From CAWCFV01 sp963794995 (GTDB lineage: Bacteria; Actinomycetota; Actinomycetes; JACCUZ01): 41,809 bases of DNA. The stretch covers positions 1-41,809 of the forward strand of contig CAWCFV010000001.1 in the NCBI GenBank assembly GCA_963794995.1. Reading direction: 5' to 3'. The position numbers and the translations under genes are program-made. Under the pieces are notes generated by a model, which did no database searches, was not told the DNA's origin, and saw nothing but the letters and a program-made list of their open reading frames with translations. Shown here one piece after another: positions 1 through 6,154 of the stretch; the first letter of the stretch is position 1, and every line of letters starts with the position of its first letter.

Positions 1-184
1 TCTCACCGACGGTGCTCTGGCCGTCGAGGCAGTCCCACACCACGACCGCCGTGCCCTCGAGCAGCATCGTGGCGCCGGTCTCCTCGTCGAGGACCAGCGT
101 CTCGCCGTCGACGTCGGTCGCTGCCACGCCCGAGCGCAGCTTCGGTGCGAACCCCGCGTCGATCTGGTCGGCCGTCACCACCAT
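1..184 (-). CDS. PqqD-like protein, N-terminal part (cut by window edge)
   Basis: Only the first 61 codons are in the window; the C-terminus lies to the left. The visible part has the PqqD-family pattern: a short beta-rich start (FAPKLRSGVAATDVDG), a middle strand (LVLDEETGATMLLEG), then the helix entry VVVWDCLDGQSTVGE, matching the family's 'hydrophobic-W-x-L-x-DG-x-(S/T)-T-V-x-E' motif. The start ATG at 184 was chosen because GAGGGGGGA lies about 9 nt upstream; an ATG at 213 is in another frame. PqqD folds bind leader peptides of ribosomally made peptides and present them to modifying enzymes (family knowledge). The gene follows the Cys-rich peptide array on the same strand, beyond that array's terminator. 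A client role for those peptides is inference. Confidence 0.7.
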   Translation of the reverse strand, partial: MVVTADQIDAGFAPKLRSGVAATDVDGETLVLDEETGATMLLEGTAVVVWDCLDGQSTVGE

Positions 185-233
185 GGCGTCGAGTCCCCCC
201 TCGGTGAAGTCATGCCTACTTATAACGCAGGCC

Positions 234-272
234 GTCCCGGTGGGTGCAGCGTTTCGCTGCACCCACCGGGAC
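234..272 (-). terminator. Hairpin terminator after Cys-rich peptide gene A
   Basis: A perfect 17-bp stem (arms 234-250 and 256-272) closes on a 5-nt loop, 30 nt after the stop codon of the gene ending at 302. No T tract follows, as is common in high-GC actinobacteria. The loop-proximal GGGTGCAGC/GCTGCACCC resembles the hairpins after the two sister genes. Confidence 0.7.
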
Positions 273-301
273 AGACCTCATCAGCTCCGGACAGGTTCGG
301 G

Positions 302-723
302 TCAGCGACCGGTCGCCGTGCCGCCCACCTGCTGGACGTTGGCCAGGTTGGTGCCGCACACCGGACCACAGGTCTGGCCGCAGCAGGTGGTCACGCAGGC
401 GTAGCCGCTGGGGCACTCGCTGGACGTGGTGCAGGCCTGTGCGCCGGCGCAGAAGAAGTCCTCCCAGCAGAAGTCGCCGCCGTCGACCTTCTGGTCGCAG
501 ACGCACTGGGCCAGCGGACCGCTGGTGCCGCAGTTCTCGAGGGGGCCGCCGCACTCGTAGCTGGCGCCCTGCGAGCACTGCGGGACCAGGGAGACCGCGT
601 TGGCGCGAGCCCCAGGGTGGTCACCGCGGGTGCGGCCCAGATGGCCGCGGTCGCGCCGACCGTGCCCTTGATCACGCTGCGGCGGGACAGCCTGCGCTGC
701 TCGTCGGTCTCGAAGTCGGTCAT
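302..723 (-). CDS. Tat-exported cysteine-rich protein A (frameshifted as sequenced)
   Basis: The ATG at 723 has a GGGGGA ribosome site about 8 nt upstream. The N-terminus has an acidic start (MTDFETDEQRRL), then the twin-arginine motif SRRSVIK and a hydrophobic stretch ending near the ANAVS junction, so export in folded form by Tat is expected. The mature part (about 96 residues) carries 14 cysteines, including CVC, CW, FFC and a CC pair, and is almost collinear with its two neighbours. The frame breaks at the four-C run 610-613: paralogue C has one more base here, and adding one restores LGARANAVSLVPQC. Mature function is unknown. An even Cys count suggests disulfides or metal binding, or a modified peptide scaffold (inference). 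It has its own promoter (780-832) and terminator (234-272). Confidence 0.75.
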
Positions 724-776
724 GGTGGTCCCCCTGGAGCTGGAAGGTGGCCTCGGCCCGACCGGGCCTTTGCCCC

Positions 777-832
777 TTTCTAGTCCGCGCCGCGGCCGGC
801 CGTCACTCGGCCCTTCGCCGTAGTCCGGCTAC
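777..832 (-). promoter_or_regulatory. Promoter with upstream inverted repeat for Cys-rich gene A
   Basis: On the minus strand: an inverted repeat GTAG-CCGGA-CTAC at 832-820, a 13-nt gap, a -35-like GTGACG at 806-801, an 18-nt spacer, then a -10-like TAGAAA at 782-777. The repeat ends 97 nt before the ATG. The same order and spacing occurs before genes B, C and D. Shared spacing is what is seen; activator binding at the repeat is inference. Confidence 0.55.
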
Positions 833-840
833 GCAGGACG

Positions 841-876
841 GCCCGGGTGGTGCAGCTCGCGCTGCACCACCGGGGC
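841..876 (-). terminator. Hairpin terminator after Cys-rich gene B
   Basis: Arms 841-856 and 861-876 pair over 16 bp with one mismatch, with a 4-nt loop (TCGC on the plus strand), 15 nt after the stop of the gene ending at 891. The inner 11 bp (GGTGGTGCAGC) and the loop are identical to the hairpin at 1436-1479, so the terminators were duplicated along with the genes. Confidence 0.7.
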
Positions 877-890
877 CGGTGGGCAGTCGG

Positions 891-1321
891 TCAGCTGCCG
901 GCTGCGTTCGCGCCGCCGACGACGCGCTCGACCTGGTTGGCGTTCGTCCCGCACACGGGGGCGCAGGTCTGCCCGCAGCAGGTGGTCACGCAGGCGTAGC
1001 CCCGGGGGCACTCGCTGGACGCGGCGCAGGCCTGGGCACCGCCGCAGAAGAAGTTCTCCCAGCAGAACTCGCTGCCCTCGACGGACTGGTCGCACACGCA
1101 CAGGGCGAGCGGGCCGGTGGCCCCGCAGTTCTCGATCTCGTCGCCGCAGTTCCAGTCCCTGCCGCCCCGGCACTGCGGGACGAGCGACACGGCGTTGGCG
1201 CTTCCCCCGAGGGTCGTGACGGCCGGAGCGCGGCCCAGATGGCCGCGGTCGCGCCGACCGTGCCCTTGATGACGCTGCGGCGGGACAGCCTGCGCTGCTC
1301 GTCGGTCTCGAAGTCGGTCAT
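891..1321 (-). CDS. Tat-exported cysteine-rich protein B (frameshifted as sequenced)
   Basis: The start ATG at 1321 has AGGGGGAG upstream. The first 30 residues, through the Tat motif SRRSVIKG, are identical to protein A. The mature part has 14 cysteines at the same positions as A (PQC, NC, ENC, CVC, FCW, FFC, QAC, EC, YAC, CC, TC, PVC). The frame breaks around 1227-1233, at the end of the signal peptide; the same region differs in length between paralogues, and moving one base restores APAVTTLGGSANAVSLVPQC. Most divergence from A is just after the first Cys (RGGRDWNC) and at the C-terminus. The gene is a single transcription unit, with promoter 1377-1431 and terminator 841-876. Confidence 0.75.
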
Positions 1322-1376
1322 GTCGTTCTCCCCCTGCTGCTGGAAGGTAGCCCTCGGCCGGTCGGCCCTTGGTTCC

Positions 1377-1431
1377 TTCCTAGTCCGCGCCCGGCAAGAC
1401 GTCTCTGGCCCGTTTGCCGTAGCCCGGGTAC
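1377..1431 (-). promoter_or_regulatory. Promoter with upstream inverted repeat for Cys-rich gene B
   Basis: On the minus strand: GTA-CCCGGGC-TAC at 1431-1419, a 13-nt gap, -35-like GAGACG at 1405-1400, a 17-nt spacer, -10-like TAGGAA at 1382-1377. The repeat ends 98 nt before the ATG. The geometry matches the promoter of gene A, and the DNA from the -10 to the ATG is also recognisably duplicated. Confidence 0.55.
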
Positions 1432-1435
1432 GTAC

Positions 1436-1479
1436 GGCGGCCTGGGTGGTGCAGCTCGCGCTGCACCACCCAGGCCGCC
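1436..1479 (-). terminator. 20-bp hairpin terminator after Cys-rich gene C
   Basis: A perfect 20-bp stem (1436-1455 with 1460-1479) has a 4-nt loop and starts 14 nt after the stop at 1493. It is one of the longest perfect stems in the window. It shares its inner 11 bp and loop with the hairpin at 841-876. Confidence 0.75.
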
Positions 1480-1492
1480 TCGAGGACGTCGA

Positions 1493-1911
1493 TCAGCCGG
1501 TGGCGGTCTTGCCGCCCTGCTGGACCTGGGCGAGGTTGGTGCCGCACGCCGGGGCACAGGTCGTCCCACAGCGGCTCGTCGCGCAGGCGTAGCCACGGGG
1601 GCAGTCGCTGGACGAGGCGCAGGCCTGTGCGCCGTCGCAGAAGAAGTTCTCCCAGCAGAACTCGCCTCCGTCGACCTTCTGGTCGCAGACGCACAGGGCC
1701 AGCGGACCGCTGCTGCCGCAGTTCTCGACGGGGCCGAAGCACTCGTAGCTGGCACCCTGCGAGCACTGCGGGACCAGCGACACGGCGTTGGCCCGTGCAC
1801 CGAGGGTCGTGACGGCCGGAGCCGCCCAGATGGCGGCGGTCGCGCCGACCGTGCCTTGATGACGCTGCGGCGGGAGAGCCTGCGCTGCTCGTCGGTCTCG
1901 AAGTCGGTCAT
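1493..1911 (-). CDS. Tat-exported cysteine-rich protein C (frameshifted as sequenced)
   Basis: ATG at 1911 with GGGAG upstream. The N-terminus is the same as A and B up to SRRSVIK. The mature part aligns end to end with A and B but has 13 cysteines: the CC pair is replaced by SRC, leaving an odd count. The frame is lost near 1854, where the other two copies read GTGCCCTTGAT on the plus strand and this one reads GTGCCTTGAT, a clear one-base deletion. Export by Tat is expected. The odd cysteine could be free, could bridge to a partner, or could be a further sequence error. Promoter 1963-2017, terminator 1436-1479. Confidence 0.75.
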
Positions 1912-1962
1912 GTGTCGCTCCCAGGCGCTCGTGCCGGCGTAGCCCGAACGGGCTCCGAGGTC

Positions 1963-2017
1963 ACTGAAGCGGACAGGGCCCGCGCCGTCACTCGCTCTTC
2001 CGCGGTATTCGTCATAC
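1963..2017 (-). promoter_or_regulatory. Promoter with upstream inverted repeat for Cys-rich gene C
   Basis: On the minus strand: GTAT-GACGA-ATAC at 2017-2005, a 13-nt gap, -35-like GTGACG at 1991-1986, a 17-nt spacer, -10-like TTCAGT at 1968-1963. The repeat ends 94 nt before the ATG. The arms differ from those of A and B, but pairing (GTAT/ATAC) and spacing are kept. The repeat overlaps the end of the upstream kinase intergenic space. Confidence 0.5.
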
Positions 2018-2022
2018 GGCGA

Positions 2023-2955
2023 TCAGGGTGCGCCAGGTGCCTCCAGCACCGAGCGGACGGCGGTCACGGCGGCGTCGAGGTCGCTGTGCACCATCGCGGC
2101 GCCGGTCGCCGACAGCGCCAGGTCGCGCAGGACGGGGAGGCTGCGTGCGCCGTAGAGCTCGACGGACAGGCCCTGCCTGGCGAGCCGGAGCGCCGCCTGG
2201 CCGGGCGAGAGGACCGCCCAGCTCAAGCCCCCCTCGGCGTCGGCGGAGTACTGCGGGAAGACCACGGCGCGCACGGACTGCGGCTCGGTCACCAGCGCGG
2301 TACCCAGGTCGGCGGCCGTCAGGTGCCGCTGCCGGGCACCGGGCGGGGCCGGCGGTGCGGCAGCCAGCAGGTCGGGGAACAGGTCGTACGAGCCGGCCTT
2401 GAGCGTCAGCGCCTTGGAGTACGGGTGCACGCGCCGCGTCACGGGGTCGATGGCCGCCAGCTCGTCGGAGAGGTAGCCGAAGCCGGCCCGCGCCAGGGCC
2501 ACCGTGAGGGAGGACTTGCCGGCGCCGGCCTCCCCGGGCAGCAGCACGGCGCCCTGGCCGGGAAGGCTCAGGACGGCCGCGTGCACCAGGAAGAAGTCCC
2601 GGGCCCGCTCGATGACCCGCTGGTTGACCGCCCACAGGAAGTGGTCCAGGACGTCCCCGGCCTCCTCTGCGGCATAGAGGAGCTCGGTGCCGCGCCGGAC
2701 GTAGGCGTTGCCCTCGTCGTCGCGCCCCAGGACCCACCGCTCGACGTGCTGCTCCTGCGGCCAGCTCCGCGCGGCCCACCGCTCGTCCGGCACCCGGAGC
2801 CCGGCCAGGACGTAACCGACGGTGGACGCCAGCTCCGGCCCTGCCTGCACGGTGAAGCAGTACGAGAGGGCCCGGAACGGCACCTGCGGCGTGTCGTCAG
2901 CCGTCTCGACGCCGTCCTCGGGTCCTGCGGTGCCGGAGGGAACGGTCTCGGGCAC
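2023..2955 (-). CDS. HPr-kinase-C-like P-loop protein 1
   Basis: 310 residues, intact. The P-loop GEAGAGKSS lies at about 141-149, followed by YLSDELAAID (161-170; acidic Walker-B-like region) and HPYSKALTLKAGSYDLFP (177-194). This order is typical of stand-alone relatives of the HPr kinase/phosphorylase C-terminal domain. Members of this fold near peptide clusters can phosphorylate peptide or small-molecule substrates, for example the lasso-peptide kinases; the substrate here is unknown. True HPr kinase is unlikely, because the N-terminal domain is missing and no HPr gene is nearby. It is paralogous to the protein at 4115-4984, sharing HAA, LLP, YL(S/T)DE and AxDP. It sits between the Cys-rich array and the divergent gene D, 111 nt upstream of gene C. 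Confidence 0.75.
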   Translation of the reverse strand: MPETVPSGTAGPEDGVETADDTPQVPFRALSYCFTVQAGPELASTVGYVLAGLRVPDERWAARSWPQEQHVERWVLGRDDEGNAYVRRGTELLYAAEEAGDVLDHFLWAVNQRVIERARDFFLVHAAVLSLPGQGAVLLPGEAGAGKSSLTVALARAGFGYLSDELAAIDPVTRRVHPYSKALTLKAGSYDLFPDLLAAAPPAPPGARQRHLTAADLGTALVTEPQSVRAVVFPQYSADAEGGLSWAVLSPGQAALRLARQGLSVELYGARSLPVLRDLALSATGAAMVHSDLDAAVTAVRSVLEAPGAP

Positions 2956-3094
2956 GTGGTCTCCACTTCCTGGCTGGGCTGCTGGTCCGAAACCGGCCTA
3001 GGCCGGCCGTCGTCAGGGTGCCATGATCACGCCGGCGGGCGGGGCTTTTCTGCCCGCCGGGGGAGGTGGAGAGGCCGCACGACCCCCTGACGGC
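2956..3094. other. Divergent intergenic region with palindrome and hairpin
   Basis: The space between the kinase (minus) and Cys-rich gene D (plus) has no credible gene. It contains a perfect 14-bp palindrome CCGGCCTAGGCCGG at 2993-3006, 38 nt from the kinase start. It also contains a 9-bp hairpin (3032-3040 with 3052-3060; loop GGGGCTTTTCT). Either could be an operator or an attenuator. Confidence 0.4.
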
Positions 3095-3150
3095 GTAGTC
3101 AAAGTGCGTCGGAATGCGTATGGAGCGGGGCAGGCCCCGCTGGCTAGGTT
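3095..3150 (+). promoter_or_regulatory. Promoter for Cys-rich gene D, with half of the shared repeat
   Basis: GTAGTCAAAGTGC at 3095-3107 keeps the left half of the repeat seen before genes A-C; the right half has decayed. A 13-nt gap, -35-like TGGAGC (3121-3126), an 18-nt spacer and -10-like TAGGTT (3145-3150) follow. The half-repeat ends 85 nt before the ATG. Matching spacing on the opposite strand supports a shared regulon with A-C. Confidence 0.5.
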
Positions 3151-3191
3151 GGACCGCAGGACACAACCTTGAACACGTGAGGAGTCGGGGG

Positions 3192-3533
3192 ATGGACCCT
3201 GAAGACATCCCGACCGCCGGCATCAGCCGTCGCTCGGTACTGAAGAAGGCCGCCGTGGGTGGCGCCGTGGTGTGGGCAGCGCCCGCGATCACGTCGCTGA
3301 CCTCGCCGGCCGCCGCTGCGGGCTCGGACGCCTGCGAGCCGGGGATCTGCACGGAGCTCGCGCTCCCCGACGGCACGGTCCTGGGGCACTTCTCGTGCAA
3401 CACGGTCAACGCCAACGAGGCCGGCTGCCTCTGCGAGTGCGCGGGTCAGCCGACGAACGCTCCCTGCACGAACGCATCGCCGTGCACGGTGCTGATCACG
3501 TGCAGCCCCGTCCTCCAGCCCGGACCCTGCTGA
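3192..3533 (+). CDS. Tat-exported cysteine-rich protein D
   Basis: 113 residues, intact frame. ATG 3192 has GAGGAG about 9 nt upstream. The N-terminus MDPEDIPTAGISRRSVLKK gives the Tat motif SRRSVLK, then AAVGGAVVWAAPAITSLTS, close in pattern to A-C (xxIWAAPAVTTLG), and an AAAAGS processing region. The mature part (about 70 residues) has ten cysteines, including CLCEC and CTNASPC, but does not align with A-C. So the export leader is conserved and the exported domain is swapped, as in substrate families of a shared machinery. It is followed after 16 nt by the 49-residue gene at 3550, probably co-transcribed. Confidence 0.8.
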   Translation: MDPEDIPTAGISRRSVLKKAAVGGAVVWAAPAITSLTSPAAAAGSDACEPGICTELALPDGTVLGHFSCNTVNANEAGCLCECAGQPTNAPCTNASPCTVLITCSPVLQPGPC

Positions 3534-3549
3534 AAGCGAGTGACCTGAC

Positions 3550-3699
3550 ATGGCATCCCGTGAAGACCTGATCGCCCGCATCACGGCGGAGATCCTGCAG
3601 ACGGCGGACGTCATCCGCCAGCAGGAGAAGCTCGACTCGGTCGAGGTCAGCGCGCGCAACGACTCGCTGAACCTCAACGTCAACGAGACGGTCGGCTGA
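3550..3699 (+). CDS. Small acidic helical peptide, 49 residues
   Basis: ATG 3550 to TGA 3697-3699; sequence MASREDLIARITAEILQTAD... ending NLNVNETVG. There are no cysteines and no signal or membrane segment. Heptad-like hydrophobics (LIARITAEILQTADVI) suggest one amphipathic helix, followed by a polar tail rich in N, S, V and E. The ribosome site is weak (AAGCGAGTGA). Support for it being real: it starts 16 nt after gene D, ends 20 nt before a strong hairpin, and its codons show actinobacterial third-position G/C. It could be a precursor peptide without cysteines, or a leader or partner for the PqqD-like proteins. I do not recognise a family. Confidence 0.6.
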   Translation: MASREDLIARITAEILQTADVIRQQEKLDSVEVSARNDSLNLNVNETVG

Positions 3700-3719
3700 C
3701 CGCACCGCTCGAACGCGCG

Positions 3720-3746
3720 ACGGCGGGTCCCTCCGGGGCCCGCCGT
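3720..3746. terminator. Convergent hairpin terminator
   Basis: A 12-bp stem (one G-T pair) with a 3-nt loop sits between the end of the plus-strand D/small-peptide unit (3699) and the end of the long minus-strand operon (3831). It can serve both strands. There is no T tract. The remaining bases to 3830 hold nothing recognisable. Confidence 0.65.
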
Positions 3747-3830
3747 CGTTGCATGTCTGAGGTGGCCCGCTCACGCCTGGCCGGAGCAGGACGAGCAGCC
3801 CCGAGGCATGACCCGCGGCCGTGCCGCCGG

Positions 3831-4118
3831 TCAGGGCTCCTGCGGCGCCAGCAGGCCGCGGGCGGCCAGGTCGGCGAGGAACGGCAGCCCGTCGCGCCGC
3901 ACCACCTCGGCGGGGACCTGGAAGTCGGCCGCGACCAGGTCGAAGACCGCGCCGAGCGACCGGTCCGGCTCCAGCCGGGCCCACAGCTCGCGCCCGGGCA
4001 CGTCCAGCCGGTGCAGCTGACGCCCGGCCGGGTCCCACACGACCGCCCCGTCGTCCAGCAGCTCGACACTGACCCCGGGCGCCGGCACCAGCACCGACCG
4101 GCTGGTCAGGACGTTCAT
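3831..4118 (-). CDS. PqqD-like protein, last gene of the EPS operon
   Basis: 95 residues. After VPAPGVSVELLDDGAVVWDPAG comes the PqqD signature LHRLDVPGRELWARLEPDRSLGAVFDLVAADF, then a helical end (VRRDGLPFLADLAARGLL). The ATG at 4118 overlaps the kinase stop as ATGA, so the two are translationally coupled. PqqD-like proteins deliver leader peptides to modifying enzymes (family knowledge). Coupling directly behind a kinase-like gene suggests the two act on the same peptide (inference). It is the last gene before the terminator at 3720-3746. Confidence 0.75.
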   Translation of the reverse strand: MNVLTSRSVLVPAPGVSVELLDDGAVVWDPAGRQLHRLDVPGRELWARLEPDRSLGAVFDLVAADFQVPAEVVRRDGLPFLADLAARGLLAPQEP

Positions 4119-4984
4119 GCCGCGACCAGCCGTGCGGTGACCAGCCCGTCGATGGCCGCGACGGCGGAGTCCAGGTCTCCGATGGTCAGCTCGTAGACCG
4201 GCACGCGGCGGACGAGGTCGGCCAGCACGGCGAGGTTCCGGGCGCCGTCGGACATGAAGGCGAAGCAGCTCTCCGCGAGCCGCAGGACGCTCTCGCTCTG
4301 CCCGAGCGGGCGCAGCTCGGTGGGCTCGTCGCGCCGGTAGGCCGGCATCACCACCAGGCCGAGGTCGGCGCCGGGCAGCGTGCAGCCGGCGCGGATCCGC
4401 TCGGCGGGCACCCACCAGGAGCCGCCCCGCTCCGGGCCGTCGGGGCGCAGGTCGGGGAACAGCGGCCACGAGCCGCGGTCGATGGTGAGCGGCTTCGGGT
4501 AGGCCGTCAGGCGCAGCGTGGTGGGGTCGAGCGCGGCGGCCTCGTCGGTGAGGTACGAGTAGCCGGCGCGGAGCAGCCCGGTCACGGTGGTGGTCTTGCC
4601 GTTCTCCATCGGCGCGGGCAGCAGCACCGCACATCCGTCGCGGGCCGCCGCCGCCGCGTGCATCAGGGTGAAACGGTCCTTGCTCCGCTCGACCACGCTC
4701 TGGTTGAGGTGCCAGCCGAGCAGCGCGACGCCACGCCAGTGGTCCACGCTGTCGCCGAAGCGCTCCCCGTCGACGCTCACGTCGACGCTGTCCTCGCCCC
4801 GGGCCTCGATCCGGTAGTGCGCCTGCACCGTGCCGCTCGGGTCGCCGGACACGACCGGGAACGGCGACAGGTAGTCCTCGACCATGCCGGCCGTCTCCCC
4901 GCGCGGGGCCTCGACGTCGAACACGTACTCGAGGGCCTGCCGCGGGCCGCTGCGCCAGGTGGCCCCCCCGCTCGGGCTGCTCAC
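4115..4984 (-). CDS. HPr-kinase-C-like protein 2, with altered P-loop
   Basis: 289 residues; GTG 4984 overlaps the aminotransferase stop as GTGA. It aligns with the protein at 2023-2955 along the catalytic half: HAAAAARDGCAVLLP, P-loop, LLRAGYSYLTDEAAALDP (138-154), then TAYPKPLTIDRGSWPLFPDL. The P-loop reads APMENGKT (124-131): the first glycine of GxxxxGK(S/T) is alanine, while the GKT end is kept. Nucleotide binding is still likely but may be weakened. It matches the kinase-like partner that occurs with PqqD-like and nucleotidyltransferase genes in the arrangement called the HPr-rel-A system. Its substrate is not known. Confidence 0.7.
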   Translation of the reverse strand: MSSPSGGATWRSGPRQALEYVFDVEAPRGETAGMVEDYLSPFPVVSGDPSGTVQAHYRIEARGEDSVDVSVDGERFGDSVDHWRGVALLGWHLNQSVVERSKDRFTLMHAAAAARDGCAVLLPAPMENGKTTTVTGLLRAGYSYLTDEAAALDPTTLRLTAYPKPLTIDRGSWPLFPDLRPDGPERGGSWWVPAERIRAGCTLPGADLGLVVMPAYRRDEPTELRPLGQSESVLRLAESCFAFMSDGARNLAVLADLVRRVPVYELTIGDLDSAVAAIDGLVTARLVAA

Positions 4985-6154
4985 GCCAGCGCCTCGCGCA
5001 CCGCGGTGGCCTCCTGCTGGATCCGCGCCACGGCGCGGGCGACGGTGCGGGCCTGCTCCTGCGACATGTGCGAGTAGAGCGGCGGGGTCAGCACCGAGGT
5101 GGCCACCGACTCCGTCACCGGCAGGCTGCGCTCGCGCGGCAGGTCGGCGTAGGCCTTCTGCAGGTGGATCGGCGGGTGGTAGTAGCGCCGGCTGTCGACG
5201 TTCTCGTGACGCAGCGCCCGCCCGAGGGTCTCGGCATCGAGCCCGAACGCATCGGGGTCGACGACGAGCGTGAGGTCCTTGTAGGTGGAGAGGTCCTCGT
5301 CGGGCACCTGCTGGTAGCCGATCCCCGGGGTTCCGGCCAGCTCGGCCTTGAAGCCGGCGACCAGCTCGTTGCGCCAGGCGATCCGCTCGTCCAGGCCGTC
5401 GAGCGACGCCAGGCCGATGGCGGCGTGGATCTCGGACATCCGCGCGTTGATCCCGGGGAACTCGCAGTCGTAGGAGCCCGGGTTGCCGTAGTCGCGCGCG
5501 ATCCGCATCCGCGCGGCCAGCTCGGGGTCTCGGGTCGCGACCAGGCCGCCCTCCCCGGCGACCGCGACCTTCGTGGGGCTCATGCTGAAGACCTCGGCGG
5601 TTCCGAAGGAGCCGATCGGCCGCCCCTTGCGCCGGCTGCCCAGAGCGTGGGCGGCGTCGTAGACGAGCGGGATGCCCGCGTCGTCGGCGACCTGCTGGAG
5701 GCCTTCGACGTCGCAGGGGGCGCCGTAGACGTGGGTCGCGGTCATCGCGACGGCGCCGTCGACGACCTCGGCGGCGTCGCCCGGGTCGAGGGTCATCGTC
5801 GAGGCCGAGACCTCGGCCCAGGCCGGGGTGCCCCCGGCCCAGCACGACGGCGTGCGCGCTGGCGCTGAAGGTCATGCTGGGCATGACCACCCGGCCCCGC
5901 GCCCCGAGTGCCTGCAGGGTCAGCATCAGCCCGGCCGTGCAGCTGGACACCGCGACGACGTGCTCGACCCGGCACAGGTCCGCGGCCCGCTCCTCGAGCT
6001 CGCGGACGGTGCGGTTGTTGGTGAGCAGGCCCGACTCCAGGATGGTCTGGATGCGGGTCGCGAGGCCGGGGATGTCCGGGATCGTGGGGCGCACCAGGGG
6101 GAGCAGCTCCGGGAAGGCGGGCTCGCCGCCCAGGACGGCCGGTCGGGGGGTCAC
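4981..6154 (-). CDS. DegT/DnrJ/EryC1/StrS sugar aminotransferase (frameshifted)
   Basis: PLP-dependent aminotransferase of the sugar-nucleotide type, transferring an amino group to a keto-sugar of the EPS pathway. Seen: MTPRPAVLGGEPAF start, ESGLLTNNRTVRELEE, SSCTAGLMLTLQALG, the cofactor lysine in SMSPTKVAVAGEGGLV, and RDYGNPGSYD. About 391 residues, normal length. One frame break at about 5840-5846 (AHAVV | WAGGTPAWAEV). The start GTG 6154 overlaps the upstream stop (GTGA), and the stop overlaps the kinase start. A keto-sugar substrate could come from the CapD-type dehydratase upstream in the same operon (inference). Confidence 0.85.

Noticed and set aside
12..823. Long plus-strand open frames across the Cys-rich genes
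   Set aside because: They are antisense to clearly conserved minus-strand genes, Arg/Pro/Gly-rich, and have no ribosome sites; typical shadows in GC-rich DNA.
610..1855. Programmed ribosomal frameshifting in the three Cys-rich genes
   Set aside because: The breaks lie at three different positions and sequences with no common slippery site, and unrelated genes show the same kind of indel.
2023..4984. True HPr kinase/phosphorylase for carbon regulation
   Set aside because: Both proteins lack the N-terminal domain, no HPr gene is near, and the genes sit with PqqD-like genes in a peptide/EPS context.
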